Below are positions 1 to 7,690 of a stretch of DNA of 64,000 bases, one piece after another (the first letter of the stretch is position 1; each line of letters begins with the position of its first letter). The stretch comes from Halovulum sp039180525 (GTDB taxonomy: Bacteria > Pseudomonadota > Alphaproteobacteria > Rhodobacterales > Rhodobacteraceae): contig JBCDDF010000014.1 of the NCBI GenBank assembly GCA_039180525.1, positions 3,245 through 67,244 on the forward strand, read 5' to 3'. Below the pieces are notes generated by a model that worked only from the letters and a program-made list of their open reading frames with translations, had not been told where the DNA came from and ran no database searches. Both the position numbers and the translations under genes were made by a program.

Positions 1-142
1 AGTTTTTCGATGGAGACAAGAGGGCTATCGAGCATTGGGGGTGTCCGTGGTCGCGTCGCCGAATGCTATCGGTCTGGGCCGGTCAGGTCAAAGCCAAGCG
101 ACCGCATGGGCGGCGGTAAATTCACGTGATAAACGTCATGAC

Positions 143-1828
143 ATGAACCAAGCCGATTTGATCATCGCCCTCAAACGTGCCGCAGGCCCCCGCAACGTCA
201 TCACCGCGCCGCGGCGGATGGCGCGATTTCTCAAGGGGTTCCGATCTGGCGGCGGCAACGCCGTGGCGGTGGTGCGCCCGGGCACGCTGGTGGAGATGTG
301 GCGCGCTTTGGAGGCCTGTGTTGCTGCCGATGCCATCGTGATCCTCCAGGCGGCCAACACCGGGCTGACCGAAGGCTCCACGCCCAAGGGCGACTATGAC
401 CGGCCGGCGGTGGTGATCAGCACGACGCGGATGGATCAGATCCAGCTTTTGCGCGACGGCAAACAGGTTCTGGGATTTCCGGGCGCAACGCTGTTTGCGC
501 TAGAGAAATTGCTGAAGCCTCTCGGACGCCAGCCCCATTCGGTGATCGGGTCGTCCTGCATCGGCGCATCGATCATGGGCGGAGTGTGCAACAACTCAGG
601 CGGCGCGCTGATCGAACGCGGGCCGTCCTATACCGAACTGGCGCTTTATGCCCAGATCACCGCCGAGGGGCGCCTGGAGTTGGTCAACCATCTGGGCATC
701 CGGCTGGGGGATGCGCCCGAGGAGATCCTGGGCAATCTGCAGGCCGGGCGCTATGGGCCGGAAGCGGTTGAGGACAGCAACAAGAAAGCGTCCGACACCG
801 AATACCACCGCCGCGTACGCGAGATCGACGCCCCCTCCCCCGCTCGGTTCAACGCCGACAAGCGCCGGCTTCACGAGGCCAGCGGCTGCGCGGGAAAGCT
901 GGCGGTGTTCGCGGTGCGGCTGGACACCTATCCGCTGCCGGGGACTGAGAAGACTTTCTACATCGGCACGACGGATACCGGCGTGCTGGGCCGGCTTCGG
1001 CGCCGGATGCTGGCGGAGGGTACGCATCTGCCGGTGTCGGCCGAGTACATGCATGCCGAAACCTTCGACATCGCCCGGGACTACGGCAAGGACACGGTGG
1101 TGATGATCGACAAGCTGGGCACCGACCGGCTGCCGACATTCTTCGCCCTGAAGGGCGCGATCGATGCCTGGGCCGCAGGACTTCCGTTCGTGCCCACGGC
1201 ACTGACCGACCGTGTGATGCAGGGTCTGGCGCGGGTCTGGCCCGGCATTTTGCCGGCGCGGATGCGCGACTATCGCGGCCGTTTCCCGCACCATCTGATC
1301 CTGAAGATGCGCGATGACGGCATCGCCGAGGCGGAGGCGTTTCTGGAAGCGTTCTTCGCCGAGGAAGACGGCGCCTATTTCGCCTGCACCCCGCGCGAGG
1401 CCAAGATCGCGGGGCTGCACCGGTTCGCCGCCGCCGGGGCTGCGGTGCGTTATCAGGCGATCCATGCCGCGGAAGTCGAGGATATCCTGGCGCTGGACAT
1501 CGCGCTGCGCCGCGACGACCGCGACTGGTTCGAAACCCTGCCGCCGGAGATCGAGCAGCATTTGGTGCACAAGCTTTATTACGGCCACTTCTTCTGCCAC
1601 GTCCTGCATCAGGACTACATCGTGAAAAAGGGCACCGACGCCGCAGCGCTGAAGGCGCAGATGCTGGAGATCCTGGACGCGCGCGGGGCCGAGTACCCGG
1701 CGGAGCATAATGTCGGGCATCTCTACGCCGCCAAGCCGGATCTGGCCGCGTTCTACAAGTCCATCGACCCGACCAACAGCCTGAACCCGGGGCTGGGAAA
1801 GACGTCCCGGGCGAAGGGGTATGCCTGA
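143..1828 (+). CDS. dld: Quinone-dependent D-lactate dehydrogenase (FAD)
   Basis: Oxidises D-lactate to pyruvate and passes electrons to the quinone pool as a peripheral membrane flavoprotein. The N-terminal PCMH-type FAD domain carries a Gly/Cys/Asn-rich stretch at about residues 135-155 (CIGASIMGGVCNNSGG) that is characteristic of this family, and the C-terminal half resembles the Dld membrane-binding and lactate domains. The frame opens upstream at 35, but the ATG at 143 gives 561 residues, close to the roughly 570 of E. coli Dld, and the extra N-terminus has no family character. The neighbouring hydroxyacid dehydrogenase, dehydratase and aldolase suggest that it consumes lactate made during sugar-acid breakdown; that link is inference. 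It is followed by a repeat-rich spacer. Confidence 0.93.
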   Translation: MNQADLIIALKRAAGPRNVITAPRRMARFLKGFRSGGGNAVAVVRPGTLVEMWRALEACVAADAIVILQAANTGLTEGSTPKGDYDRPAVVISTTRMDQIQLLRDGKQVLGFPGATLFALEKLLKPLGRQPHSVIGSSCIGASIMGGVCNNSGGALIERGPSYTELALYAQITAEGRLELVNHLGIRLGDAPEEILGNLQAGRYGPEAVEDSNKKASDTEYHRRVREIDAPSPARFNADKRRLHEASGCAGKLAVFAVRLDTYPLPGTEKTFYIGTTDTGVLGRLRRRMLAEGTHLPVSAEYMHAETFDIARDYGKDTVVMIDKLGTDRLPTFFALKGAIDAWAAGLPFVPTALTDRVMQGLARVWPGILPARMRDYRGRFPHHLILKMRDDGIAEAEAFLEAFFAEEDGAYFACTPREAKIAGLHRFAAAGAAVRYQAIHAAEVEDILALDIALRRDDRDWFETLPPEIEQHLVHKLYYGHFFCHVLHQDYIVKKGTDAAALKAQMLEILDARGAEYPAEHNVGHLYAAKPDLAAFYKSIDPTNSLNPGLGKTSRAKGYA

Positions 1829-1836
1829 GGCGTGTT

Positions 1837-1868
1837 GCCTCCGGCGGGAGTATTTGGGGAACAAAGAG
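1837..1868 (+). repeat. Dispersed GC-stem/T-run element, copy 1
   Basis: Consists of GCCTCCGGCGGG, then a short AT stretch (AGTATTTGGGG) and AACAAAGAG. The same core occurs at about 14240, 21699, 52451 and 60409, always outside genes or at gene ends. It lies 8 bases after the dld stop. The better copies form a GC stem followed by Ts, so a transcription-termination role is plausible but inferred. Confidence 0.6.
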
Positions 1869-1871
1869 TGA

Positions 1872-1924
1872 GCCCCGTCTCGGAAACGCTCCAGTGGAGC
1901 GTTTCAGGGGCGAACGGGCGGAGC
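1872..1924 (-). repeat. 53-bp hairpin repeat, copy A (covarying stem)
   Basis: In reverse orientation this is the same 53-bp unit as the two tandem copies at 52331-52445. The core is a 9-bp perfect stem, GAAACGCTCC / GGAGCGTTTC, around a three-base loop, flanked by conserved GTTCGCCCCT and GACGGGGC. Relative to the 52-kb copies, two stem positions differ and both changes are compensated on the opposite arm. Confidence 0.75.
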
Positions 1925-1929
1925 CCTGT

Positions 1930-2025
1930 CCCCGTCTCGGAAACGCGTCCCGGGTTCGACCTACAAACGCTCCCCCGGAGCGTCTGCCTGACGGCCTCAC
2001 CGTTTCAGGGGCGAACGGGCGGAGC
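1930..2025 (-). repeat. 53-bp hairpin repeat, copy B (expanded, degenerate)
   Basis: The outer parts match copy A (CCCCGTCTCGGAAACGC at the left, CGTTTCAGGGGCGAACGG at the right). The hairpin core is interrupted by about 40 extra bases that include a smaller inverted repeat, ACGCTCC / GGAGCGT. Together with copy A it fills the space between dld and the convergent dehydrogenase gene, a position that fits an intergenic terminator-like repeat. Confidence 0.55.
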
Positions 2026-2037
2026 CCCCCGGGGGCG

Positions 2038-2949
2038 TCAGTTTACCGGAGTCAGGAGCGGGGTGCCCGCAAAGAACGCCTTTATGTTGTCGCGTTGAAG
2101 CGCGCCCATGGCCTGGCGGGTTTCGATGGTGGCAGACGCCTGGTGCGGTTGTAGCAGCACGTTGTCGAGCGTGGCGAAGCGCGGGTCGGCATCGGGTTCG
2201 CTGGCGAAGACGTCGAGGGCTGCGGCCTTGATCCTGCGGGCTTGCAGGGCCGAGATAAGCGCCGCCTCGTCCACGGTGGTGCCGCGCGAGACGTTGACCA
2301 GCGTGCCGTTCGGCCCCAGCGCGGCGATGACATCTGACGACACCAGGCCCTCGGTCGCCGGCCCGCCCGAGAGGGCGACGATGGCGTAGTCGACCGCGTC
2401 GGCCAGTTCCGCCGGGTCAGCGTGATACGTCCAGCCTTCGGGCACGTCCTTGGGGGCGCGGGCGTAGTAGTGGATGGGCATCGAAAACGCCACCAGCCGG
2501 TCGGCGATGGCGCGCCCGATCCGGCCCAGTCCGATGATGCCGGCGCGTTTGCCCGACACTTTCGACAGCAGCGGAAACTCACCCTTCGCCGCCCAATCTC
2601 CGCTGCGCACCCAGGCGTCGGCGGCCGGGATCGCCCGGCTGACGGCGATCAGCATGCCGACGGCCAGATCGGCCACGTCATCGGTCAGCACGTCGGGCGT
2701 GTTGGTCACCCGCACGCCCCGCGCCGTGGCCGCCGCCACGTCGATGGCGTCATAGCCCACGCCGAAATTCGCGATCAGGCCCAGATCGGGCAGCGCGTCC
2801 ATCTCTGCCGCGCCGAAGGGCGCATGACCCTTGAAGGCGACCGCGCGGATGCCCGGGCCCGGTGTAGTGACCGGGGTGAAGGCGGCCTCCAGCCCGGCGC
2901 GATCCCATTCGGGATAATCGCCCACCGTCAGTATCCTGGGTTTGTCCAT
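2038..2949 (-). CDS. D-isomer-specific 2-hydroxyacid dehydrogenase
   Basis: An NAD(P)-dependent reductase of the glyoxylate/hydroxypyruvate type, 303 residues. The Rossmann motif GLGRIG is at residues 140-145. The catalytic triad of the family is present: Arg222 in VNVSRG, Glu251 in DVFASEP and His269 in QPHQAS. The likely substrates are glyoxylate, hydroxypyruvate or a related 2-oxo acid, but the sequence does not settle which. It is convergent with dld and divergent, about 100 bases away, from the enolase-superfamily gene, so it probably shares a control region with that gene and belongs to the same sugar-acid metabolism. Confidence 0.9.
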   Translation of the reverse strand: MDKPRILTVGDYPEWDRAGLEAAFTPVTTPGPGIRAVAFKGHAPFGAAEMDALPDLGLIANFGVGYDAIDVAAATARGVRVTNTPDVLTDDVADLAVGMLIAVSRAIPAADAWVRSGDWAAKGEFPLLSKVSGKRAGIIGLGRIGRAIADRLVAFSMPIHYYARAPKDVPEGWTYHADPAELADAVDYAIVALSGGPATEGLVSSDVIAALGPNGTLVNVSRGTTVDEAALISALQARRIKAAALDVFASEPDADPRFATLDNVLLQPHQASATIETRQAMGALQRDNIKAFFAGTPLLTPVN

Positions 2950-3050
2950 TGCTGCCCCTCTTCGCTGGTCATGCGCATATGCCGTGGTATACCGGCGCGA
3001 CGCTAGCGCGGGCGCACCGGCTTGCCCAGACCCGCAACACGGAGGGAGAG

Positions 3051-4151
3051 ATGCAGGCGCAGGATCGCATCGCCTCGGTCGAGGCGACGCTGTACGCCGT
3101 GCCGTTGGCCGAAGTTCTTACCGATGCCAAACATGGCGATCACACGCATTTCGACCTGATCACCGTGACCGTTCGGCTGGCCGACGGCACCGAGGGCACA
3201 GGCTATACCTATACCGGCGGGCGCGGCGGGCGGGCGATCCTGGCGCTGATCGAACACGATCTGGGGCCGCTGGTGGTCGGCGAGGACGGGTCCGACATCG
3301 CCGCGCGCTTCGATCAGATGCACTGGCACATCCACTATGTCGGGCGCGGCGGTATCGCCTCTTTCGGGCTGTCGGCCATCGACATCGCGCTGTGGGACAT
3401 CCGGGGCAAACGCCATGGCCAGCCGCTTTGGCAGATGGCCGGCGGCGCGGCGCGCGATTGCGCCGCCTATGCCGGCGGCATCGATCTGAACTTTCCCCTG
3501 CCCAAGCTGTTGCACAGCATCGAGGGCTATCTGGCACGCGGCTTCGACGGGGTGAAGATCAAGATCGGCCAACCGGAACTCGGCGAGGACGTCACGCGCG
3601 CGGGGGCCGTGCGCGAACTGATCGGGCCGGACCGGGCCTTTATGGTGGACGCCAATTACGCGCTGAGCGTCGAACAGGCCATCGCCGCCGCCCGCGCTTT
3701 TGCGCCGCTGGATCTGATGTGGTTCGAGGAACCCATCGACCCCGACGATTTCGAAGGCTACGCAACCATCGCCGACGCCACCGGCATGCCGCTGGCGATG
3801 GGCGAGAACCTGCACACGATCCATGAGTTCGACCGCGCGCTGCGGCTGTCGAAACTCAGCCATATTCAGCCCGACGCCTCCAATTGCGGCGGGATCTCGG
3901 GGTGGCTGGCGGTGGCGGCGGCGGCGCGCGCCGCCGGTCTGCCGGTTTCCAGCCACGGCATGCAGGAATTGCATGTCAGCCTGGTTTCGGCGCAACCCAA
4001 TCCCGGCCTGATCGAGGTGCACAGCTTTCCCATAGACGCCTACACGACGCGGCCGCTGATCTTGCAGAACGCGCGCGCCACCGCCCCGGAGACACCTGGA
4101 ACCGGGGTGGTGTTCGACGCCGAACTGTTACGCCCGCACCGCGCCGCATGA
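3051..4151 (+). CDS. Mandelate racemase/muconate lactonizing (enolase-superfamily) sugar-acid dehydratase
   Basis: An enolase-superfamily enzyme of 366 residues. The start at 3051 is set by a strong ribosome binding site (GGAGGGAG) a few bases upstream; the frame extends further left without support. The KxK base pair is Lys169/Lys171 in GVKIKIG, the metal ligands are Asp200, Glu226 and Glu252 (VDAN, WFEEP, GENL), and a C-terminal His302 (SSHGM) partners Asp275. This K/H arrangement is typical of the mandelate-racemase subgroup, whose members usually dehydrate acid sugars to 2-keto-3-deoxy acids. With the aldolase downstream it would form a two-step non-phosphorylative route; the exact sugar acid is not readable. 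Confidence 0.88.
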   Translation: MQAQDRIASVEATLYAVPLAEVLTDAKHGDHTHFDLITVTVRLADGTEGTGYTYTGGRGGRAILALIEHDLGPLVVGEDGSDIAARFDQMHWHIHYVGRGGIASFGLSAIDIALWDIRGKRHGQPLWQMAGGAARDCAAYAGGIDLNFPLPKLLHSIEGYLARGFDGVKIKIGQPELGEDVTRAGAVRELIGPDRAFMVDANYALSVEQAIAAARAFAPLDLMWFEEPIDPDDFEGYATIADATGMPLAMGENLHTIHEFDRALRLSKLSHIQPDASNCGGISGWLAVAAAARAAGLPVSSHGMQELHVSLVSAQPNPGLIEVHSFPIDAYTTRPLILQNARATAPETPGTGVVFDAELLRPHRAA

Positions 4152-4385
4152 GCACGCGGAGGGCTCTGACACTGGGCACGATCCCGCTGCTGGGGCGAGA
4201 GGCGCGGGCCAAGCGTGGCCGAACCGCGCCGCACCCAGACCGGTCGGCGGGCCGGGCGCCCGCGGCGCGCCACGGCACGACACCGGCGGCGGCCGCTGTT
4301 GCGGCGGCGGGGGTGCCGGGGTATGGCGCGCCCGACCGGTGTCGAAACGCGACCAAATGCCGGCGACGGAAGAGGAGAGCGAGCC

Positions 4386-5144
4386 ATGACCCCAAACGCA
4401 TTCAAGCGCGGCATGAAGGCCGGCGAGGCGCAGATCGGGCTTTGGATCTCGCTGTGTTCTGGGTTCGCGGCCGATATCGTGGCCGACATCGGCTATGACT
4501 GGCTGCTGCTGGACATGGAACATGCACCGAACGAACTTCCCACGGTTTTGCAACAATTACAGTCGGTTCGAGCCTATAGCTCGACCGCTCTTGTGCGGCC
4601 GATGTGGAACGATTTCGTGCTGGTAAAGCGGCTGATGGATATCGGCGCCCCGGGGTTGCTGTTTCCCATGGTCCAGAACGCCGAGGAGGCCGCCGCCGCC
4701 GTCGCCGCCTGCCGCTACCCGCCCAAGGGGATCCGTGGGGTGTCGAACACCCAACGCGGCAACCGATACGGGCGCGACCCGCAGTATTTCGAGCAGGTCG
4801 AGGAAGAGACCTGCATCCTGGTGCAGGTGGAGACCAAGGACGCGCTGGAGCGGGTGGAGGAAATCGCGGCCGTTGAGGGTGTCGACGGCGTCTTTTTCGG
4901 CCCCGCAGACATCGCCGCCAGCCTGGGGCTGATGAACAAGCTGACCGACGATGCGCTTTGGCGGGTGATCTTCGACGCGGCCGACAAGGTGAAGGCTTTG
5001 GGCAAACCCTGCGGCACGCTGGTCGGCAACGCCGAGTTGACCAAGCGGGTGCTGGACGAGGGTTTTCTGTTCGTCGCCGTCGGCAGCGATCACAGCCTGC
5101 TGGCGCGCGGGGCCGAGGCGCTGCTGGCGCGATCGCGGGGCTGA
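4386..5144 (+). CDS. HpcH/HpaI family aldolase (2-keto-3-deoxy acid aldolase)
   Basis: A class II, metal-dependent pyruvate aldolase of 252 residues, a normal length. The key residues fall at the positions expected for HpaI: His46 (MEHAPNE), Arg71 (VRP), and metal ligands Glu149 (QVET) and Asp175 (GPADIA). The ATG at 4386 follows a purine-rich GAAGAGGAGAG. It should split a 2-keto-3-deoxy sugar acid, probably the product of the dehydratase 234 bases upstream, into pyruvate and an aldehyde. The spacer 4152-4385 holds an imperfect GC palindrome near 4288 but no convincing gene. The substrate could equally be a 4-hydroxy-2-oxo aromatic-pathway acid. Confidence 0.9.
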   Translation: MTPNAFKRGMKAGEAQIGLWISLCSGFAADIVADIGYDWLLLDMEHAPNELPTVLQQLQSVRAYSSTALVRPMWNDFVLVKRLMDIGAPGLLFPMVQNAEEAAAAVAACRYPPKGIRGVSNTQRGNRYGRDPQYFEQVEEETCILVQVETKDALERVEEIAAVEGVDGVFFGPADIAASLGLMNKLTDDALWRVIFDAADKVKALGKPCGTLVGNAELTKRVLDEGFLFVAVGSDHSLLARGAEALLARSRG

Positions 5145-5166
5145 TCCGCGGCGCTTTCGGCAACGA

Positions 5167-6015
5167 TTACGGCTGCACCGGATCGCGGCGATGGATCTGG
5201 CGATAGGCGCGCGGGGTGGTGCCGTGCCGGGCTGCGAAGATGCGATAGAAATGACTGAGGTTCTCCAGCCCGCAATCGGCGGCGATCTGGGTGATCGGGA
5301 CATCCGACCCGGCCAGCTGGCGGGCGGCGTAGTCCATTCGGATGCGATTGACGAAGGCGCTGGGCGGTTCGCCCAGATATTGCTGCGCCACGCGACAGAC
5401 ATGGGCATGCGCCCGGCCGGCCGCTCGCACGAAACCCTGGGCGCCGTCGCGAAACACCTCTGGGTCGCGCGCCGCGGCGCAGGCCTGGGTCAGCCAGGCC
5501 GGTGCATGCGGCGCCACGCCCGGCTCAGGTGCCAACAGCCCGGTGGTCAATGTCAGCAGGAACGCCTCGATCTGCGCCAGCCCGCGGGGGCCGTCGATCA
5601 GCGGCGCGGCCAGCGCCCGCAACCGCCCGCGCTGCGCCGGGCTCAGCCGCTGCGTCTGGGGCAGCGCCGCGGTTGACCAGAAAAACCGGCCACGCAAATC
5701 GGCCCGGTAACGCGATACCAAATGCCGGGCGATGTCGGTGCGAAACAACAGGTTGACGATCCGACACGGCGCGCCGCGCTGCCCGCGCACCGCATGCACA
5801 TCGCCCGGCCGCACAAACACCAGATCGCCGGGCTGAAGCGCCAGCCGCGTGCCGTTGATGCGGTGGTCCAAGATGCCCGTTTCCACCCAAAAACACTCGA
5901 AGAAGTCATGCGTATGCAGAAACCGCAGCCGCCCCGAGCCCAGCGTCTTGCGCACGGCATGAAACGCCTCGCCGTCGGCACAATAGCTGTCGATGGAAAA
6001 CACGCGGGTCTGCAT
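5167..6015 (-). CDS. AraC-family transcriptional regulator with N-terminal cupin
   Basis: A 282-residue regulator with an N-terminal cupin-like sensing domain (roughly residues 25-100, with HTHDFFE and LQPGDLVFVRPGDVH) and a C-terminal AraC double helix-turn-helix (about residues 185-275, ending in the usual ITQIAADCGLENLSHFYRIF). Regulators of this shape bind sugars or other small ligands through the cupin. It is divergent from the PhyH/ABC operon, with about 90 bases of unusually AT-rich DNA between, so it is the likely regulator of that operon. Confidence 0.9.
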   Translation of the reverse strand: MQTRVFSIDSYCADGEAFHAVRKTLGSGRLRFLHTHDFFECFWVETGILDHRINGTRLALQPGDLVFVRPGDVHAVRGQRGAPCRIVNLLFRTDIARHLVSRYRADLRGRFFWSTAALPQTQRLSPAQRGRLRALAAPLIDGPRGLAQIEAFLLTLTTGLLAPEPGVAPHAPAWLTQACAAARDPEVFRDGAQGFVRAAGRAHAHVCRVAQQYLGEPPSAFVNRIRMDYAARQLAGSDVPITQIAADCGLENLSHFYRIFAARHGTTPRAYRQIHRRDPVQP

Positions 6016-6108
6016 TTCATCAAAGTAACATAAATAAACATCAAAACCAGAGAGGATATGTCAAACTGACCACGGTTAGGCTTGCTAGGTTTGCATAGGT
6101 ATGCCGCG
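6016..6108. promoter_or_regulatory. Divergent AraC/PhyH control region
   Basis: Ninety-three bases between two divergent starts. The left half (about 6016-6060) is conspicuously AT-rich (TAACATAAATAAACATCAAA) in a high-GC setting, as expected where promoters and AraC half-sites lie. No specific operator could be read. A TTG at 6082 is a possible earlier start for the downstream gene. Confidence 0.4.
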
Positions 6109-6939
6109 ATGCTCGACGACGCCCTGGATCTCCGCTTCAAACCGGTGGAAAACCCCACCCCGCAGCGCCTGAGCACGGCCGATATCGCGCAGTACAACAC
6201 CGCCGGCTACGCCCGGCCCTTCCCGATCTTCGACGCACGGGAGGTGACCCGCAACCGCGCCTATTTCGACCGGCTGCTGGCCGATATGGGCCGCGAGGGA
6301 CGGTATGCGATCAATTGCTATCAGGCGCGGCTGAGCGGGCTTTACGATTTATGCACCGATGCCCGTATCCTGGACCACGTGCAGGACATCATCGGCCCCG
6401 ACATCGTCTGCTGGGCGTCGGCCTTTTTCTGCAAGCTTCCGCATAACGAAAAGGTCGTGCCCTGGCACCAGGACGCGGCGTATTGGAAACTGACGCCCGC
6501 GCGCACCGTGACCGTCTGGCTGGCAATCGACGACGCCGACGCGGGCAATGCCGCGATGCGGTTCATCCCCGGCACCCACACTAAGGGCGCGCTGAAGAAC
6601 CGCGACGCCGGCGGCGCATCCGTCTTGCATCTGGAGACCGACGGGGCGGAGGACATGGGCGCGCCGGTATCGAACGACCTCAAGGCCGGAGAGATTTCCT
6701 TGCACGCCGATATGCTGGTGCACGGGTCGCTGCAAAACCGTTCCGACCGGCGGCGCTGCGGGCTGACCATTCGCTATTGCCCGCCCCAGGTGCGCATCGT
6801 CGATCCGGCCTGGGCGCAGGGGGTGGAGGCGATCCTGTGCCGCGGAACCGACCCCGACGGGCATTGGCGGTTCCACGACCGGCCTGACAATGACGACATC
6901 ACCGCCACCTCCAGCCCGCGCAATCTGGGGACCAACTGA
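6109..6939 (+). CDS. Phytanoyl-CoA dioxygenase (PhyH) family oxygenase 1
   Basis: A non-haem Fe(II)/2-oxoglutarate-dependent hydroxylase of 276 residues. The iron facial triad is His120-x-Asp122 (WHQD) plus His205 (ADMLVHGS), with a downstream Arg in LTIRY to bind 2-oxoglutarate. The start at ATG 6109 is preferred; an in-frame TTG lies 27 bases upstream. It is the first gene of an operon with an MBL-fold protein, ABC transporter genes and an alpha-mannosidase, so it probably hydroxylates or demethylates the imported compound. The substrate is unknown; bacterial PhyH proteins act on many small molecules. Confidence 0.88.
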   Translation: MLDDALDLRFKPVENPTPQRLSTADIAQYNTAGYARPFPIFDAREVTRNRAYFDRLLADMGREGRYAINCYQARLSGLYDLCTDARILDHVQDIIGPDIVCWASAFFCKLPHNEKVVPWHQDAAYWKLTPARTVTVWLAIDDADAGNAAMRFIPGTHTKGALKNRDAGGASVLHLETDGAEDMGAPVSNDLKAGEISLHADMLVHGSLQNRSDRRRCGLTIRYCPPQVRIVDPAWAQGVEAILCRGTDPDGHWRFHDRPDNDDITATSSPRNLGTN

Positions 6940-6940
6940 A

Positions 6941-7618
6941 GTGCAGGTGAAATGGTATGGCCACGCCGCCTTTCGGCTGACCGACGCGAACGGGCTGCGG
7001 CTGATCACCGACCCCTACACGCCAGAGGGTGTGGGCTATCCGCCGATCCGCGACCCGGCCCATCTGGTGGTGATCTCGTCAGACGATGACGACGCGCATT
7101 GCCGCGCCGATCTGATCGCTGGCGACCCGGCGGTGGCGAACGCGCTGGAGATCGCGCTGAACGGCGGCGCGCGCAGCGTCGCCGGGGTAGACATCACAGC
7201 CATCGCCGCGGCGGAGTGGGACGAACACCCCGAACACGCACCCGGTCAGAATGGTATGTACCGGTTCACGCTCGATGGAATTAAGTGCGCGCATATGGGG
7301 GATGTGGGCAACCCGCTGACCGACGCGCAGATCGGGTTTTTCGAGGATGTGGACGTGCTGTTCGCGCTCGCTGGCGGCTATCTGACCATCGAGCTGCCCG
7401 ATCTTATGACCATGATCCGCGCCGCAAAGCCCAAGCTGATCATCCCGATGCATTTTCGCACGCTGACCTATCGCCCGCGCAACACGATGTGGATCGAGAG
7501 CTTTCTCAGCCATTTCGACGACGCCCAGGTCGATTTCGCCTGCGCGCATGCAGTGGACATCGGCCGCGCCGAGATACCCAATGACACCCGCGTGCTGGTC
7601 ATGGACTACGCGCGATGA
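6941..7618 (+). CDS. UlaG-like MBL-fold protein with a degenerate metal motif
   Basis: 225 residues, starting at GTG 6941, two bases after the PhyH stop. The fold is recognisable from the opening (KWYGHAAFRL, then LITDPYTP), the later His-x-Gly-Asp element (AHMGDVG) and the C-terminal IPMHF. Where UlaG-like proteins carry SHxHxDH, this one reads SSDDDDAH, so all three histidines of the first metal-binding motif are replaced. The frame is intact and the rest of the protein is conserved. It may be a non-canonical metal enzyme or a non-hydrolytic relative. The operon position ties it to the same substrate as the oxygenase and ABC transporter. Confidence 0.8.
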   Translation: MQVKWYGHAAFRLTDANGLRLITDPYTPEGVGYPPIRDPAHLVVISSDDDDAHCRADLIAGDPAVANALEIALNGGARSVAGVDITAIAAAEWDEHPEHAPGQNGMYRFTLDGIKCAHMGDVGNPLTDAQIGFFEDVDVLFALAGGYLTIELPDLMTMIRAAKPKLIIPMHFRTLTYRPRNTMWIESFLSHFDDAQVDFACAHAVDIGRAEIPNDTRVLVMDYAR

Positions 7619-7690
7619 TCACACGACCCGTCGACAACGCAAAAAATCGATGCGACGGTTGAAGAAACGAACCCAAAGGGAGGGGAGATT

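Noticed and set aside
4152..4385. Arg/Pro-rich frames between the dehydratase and aldolase genes
   Set aside because: They overlap the real starts, lack ribosome binding sites and have a shadow-frame composition.
6082..6108. TTG 6082 as start of PhyH oxygenase 1
   Set aside because: It adds nine residues without family similarity; the ATG at 6109 is simpler.
6941..7618. MBL-fold gene as a pseudogene because its zinc motif is missing
   Set aside because: The frame is intact, other motifs are conserved and it is tightly spaced in an operon; divergence is more likely than decay.
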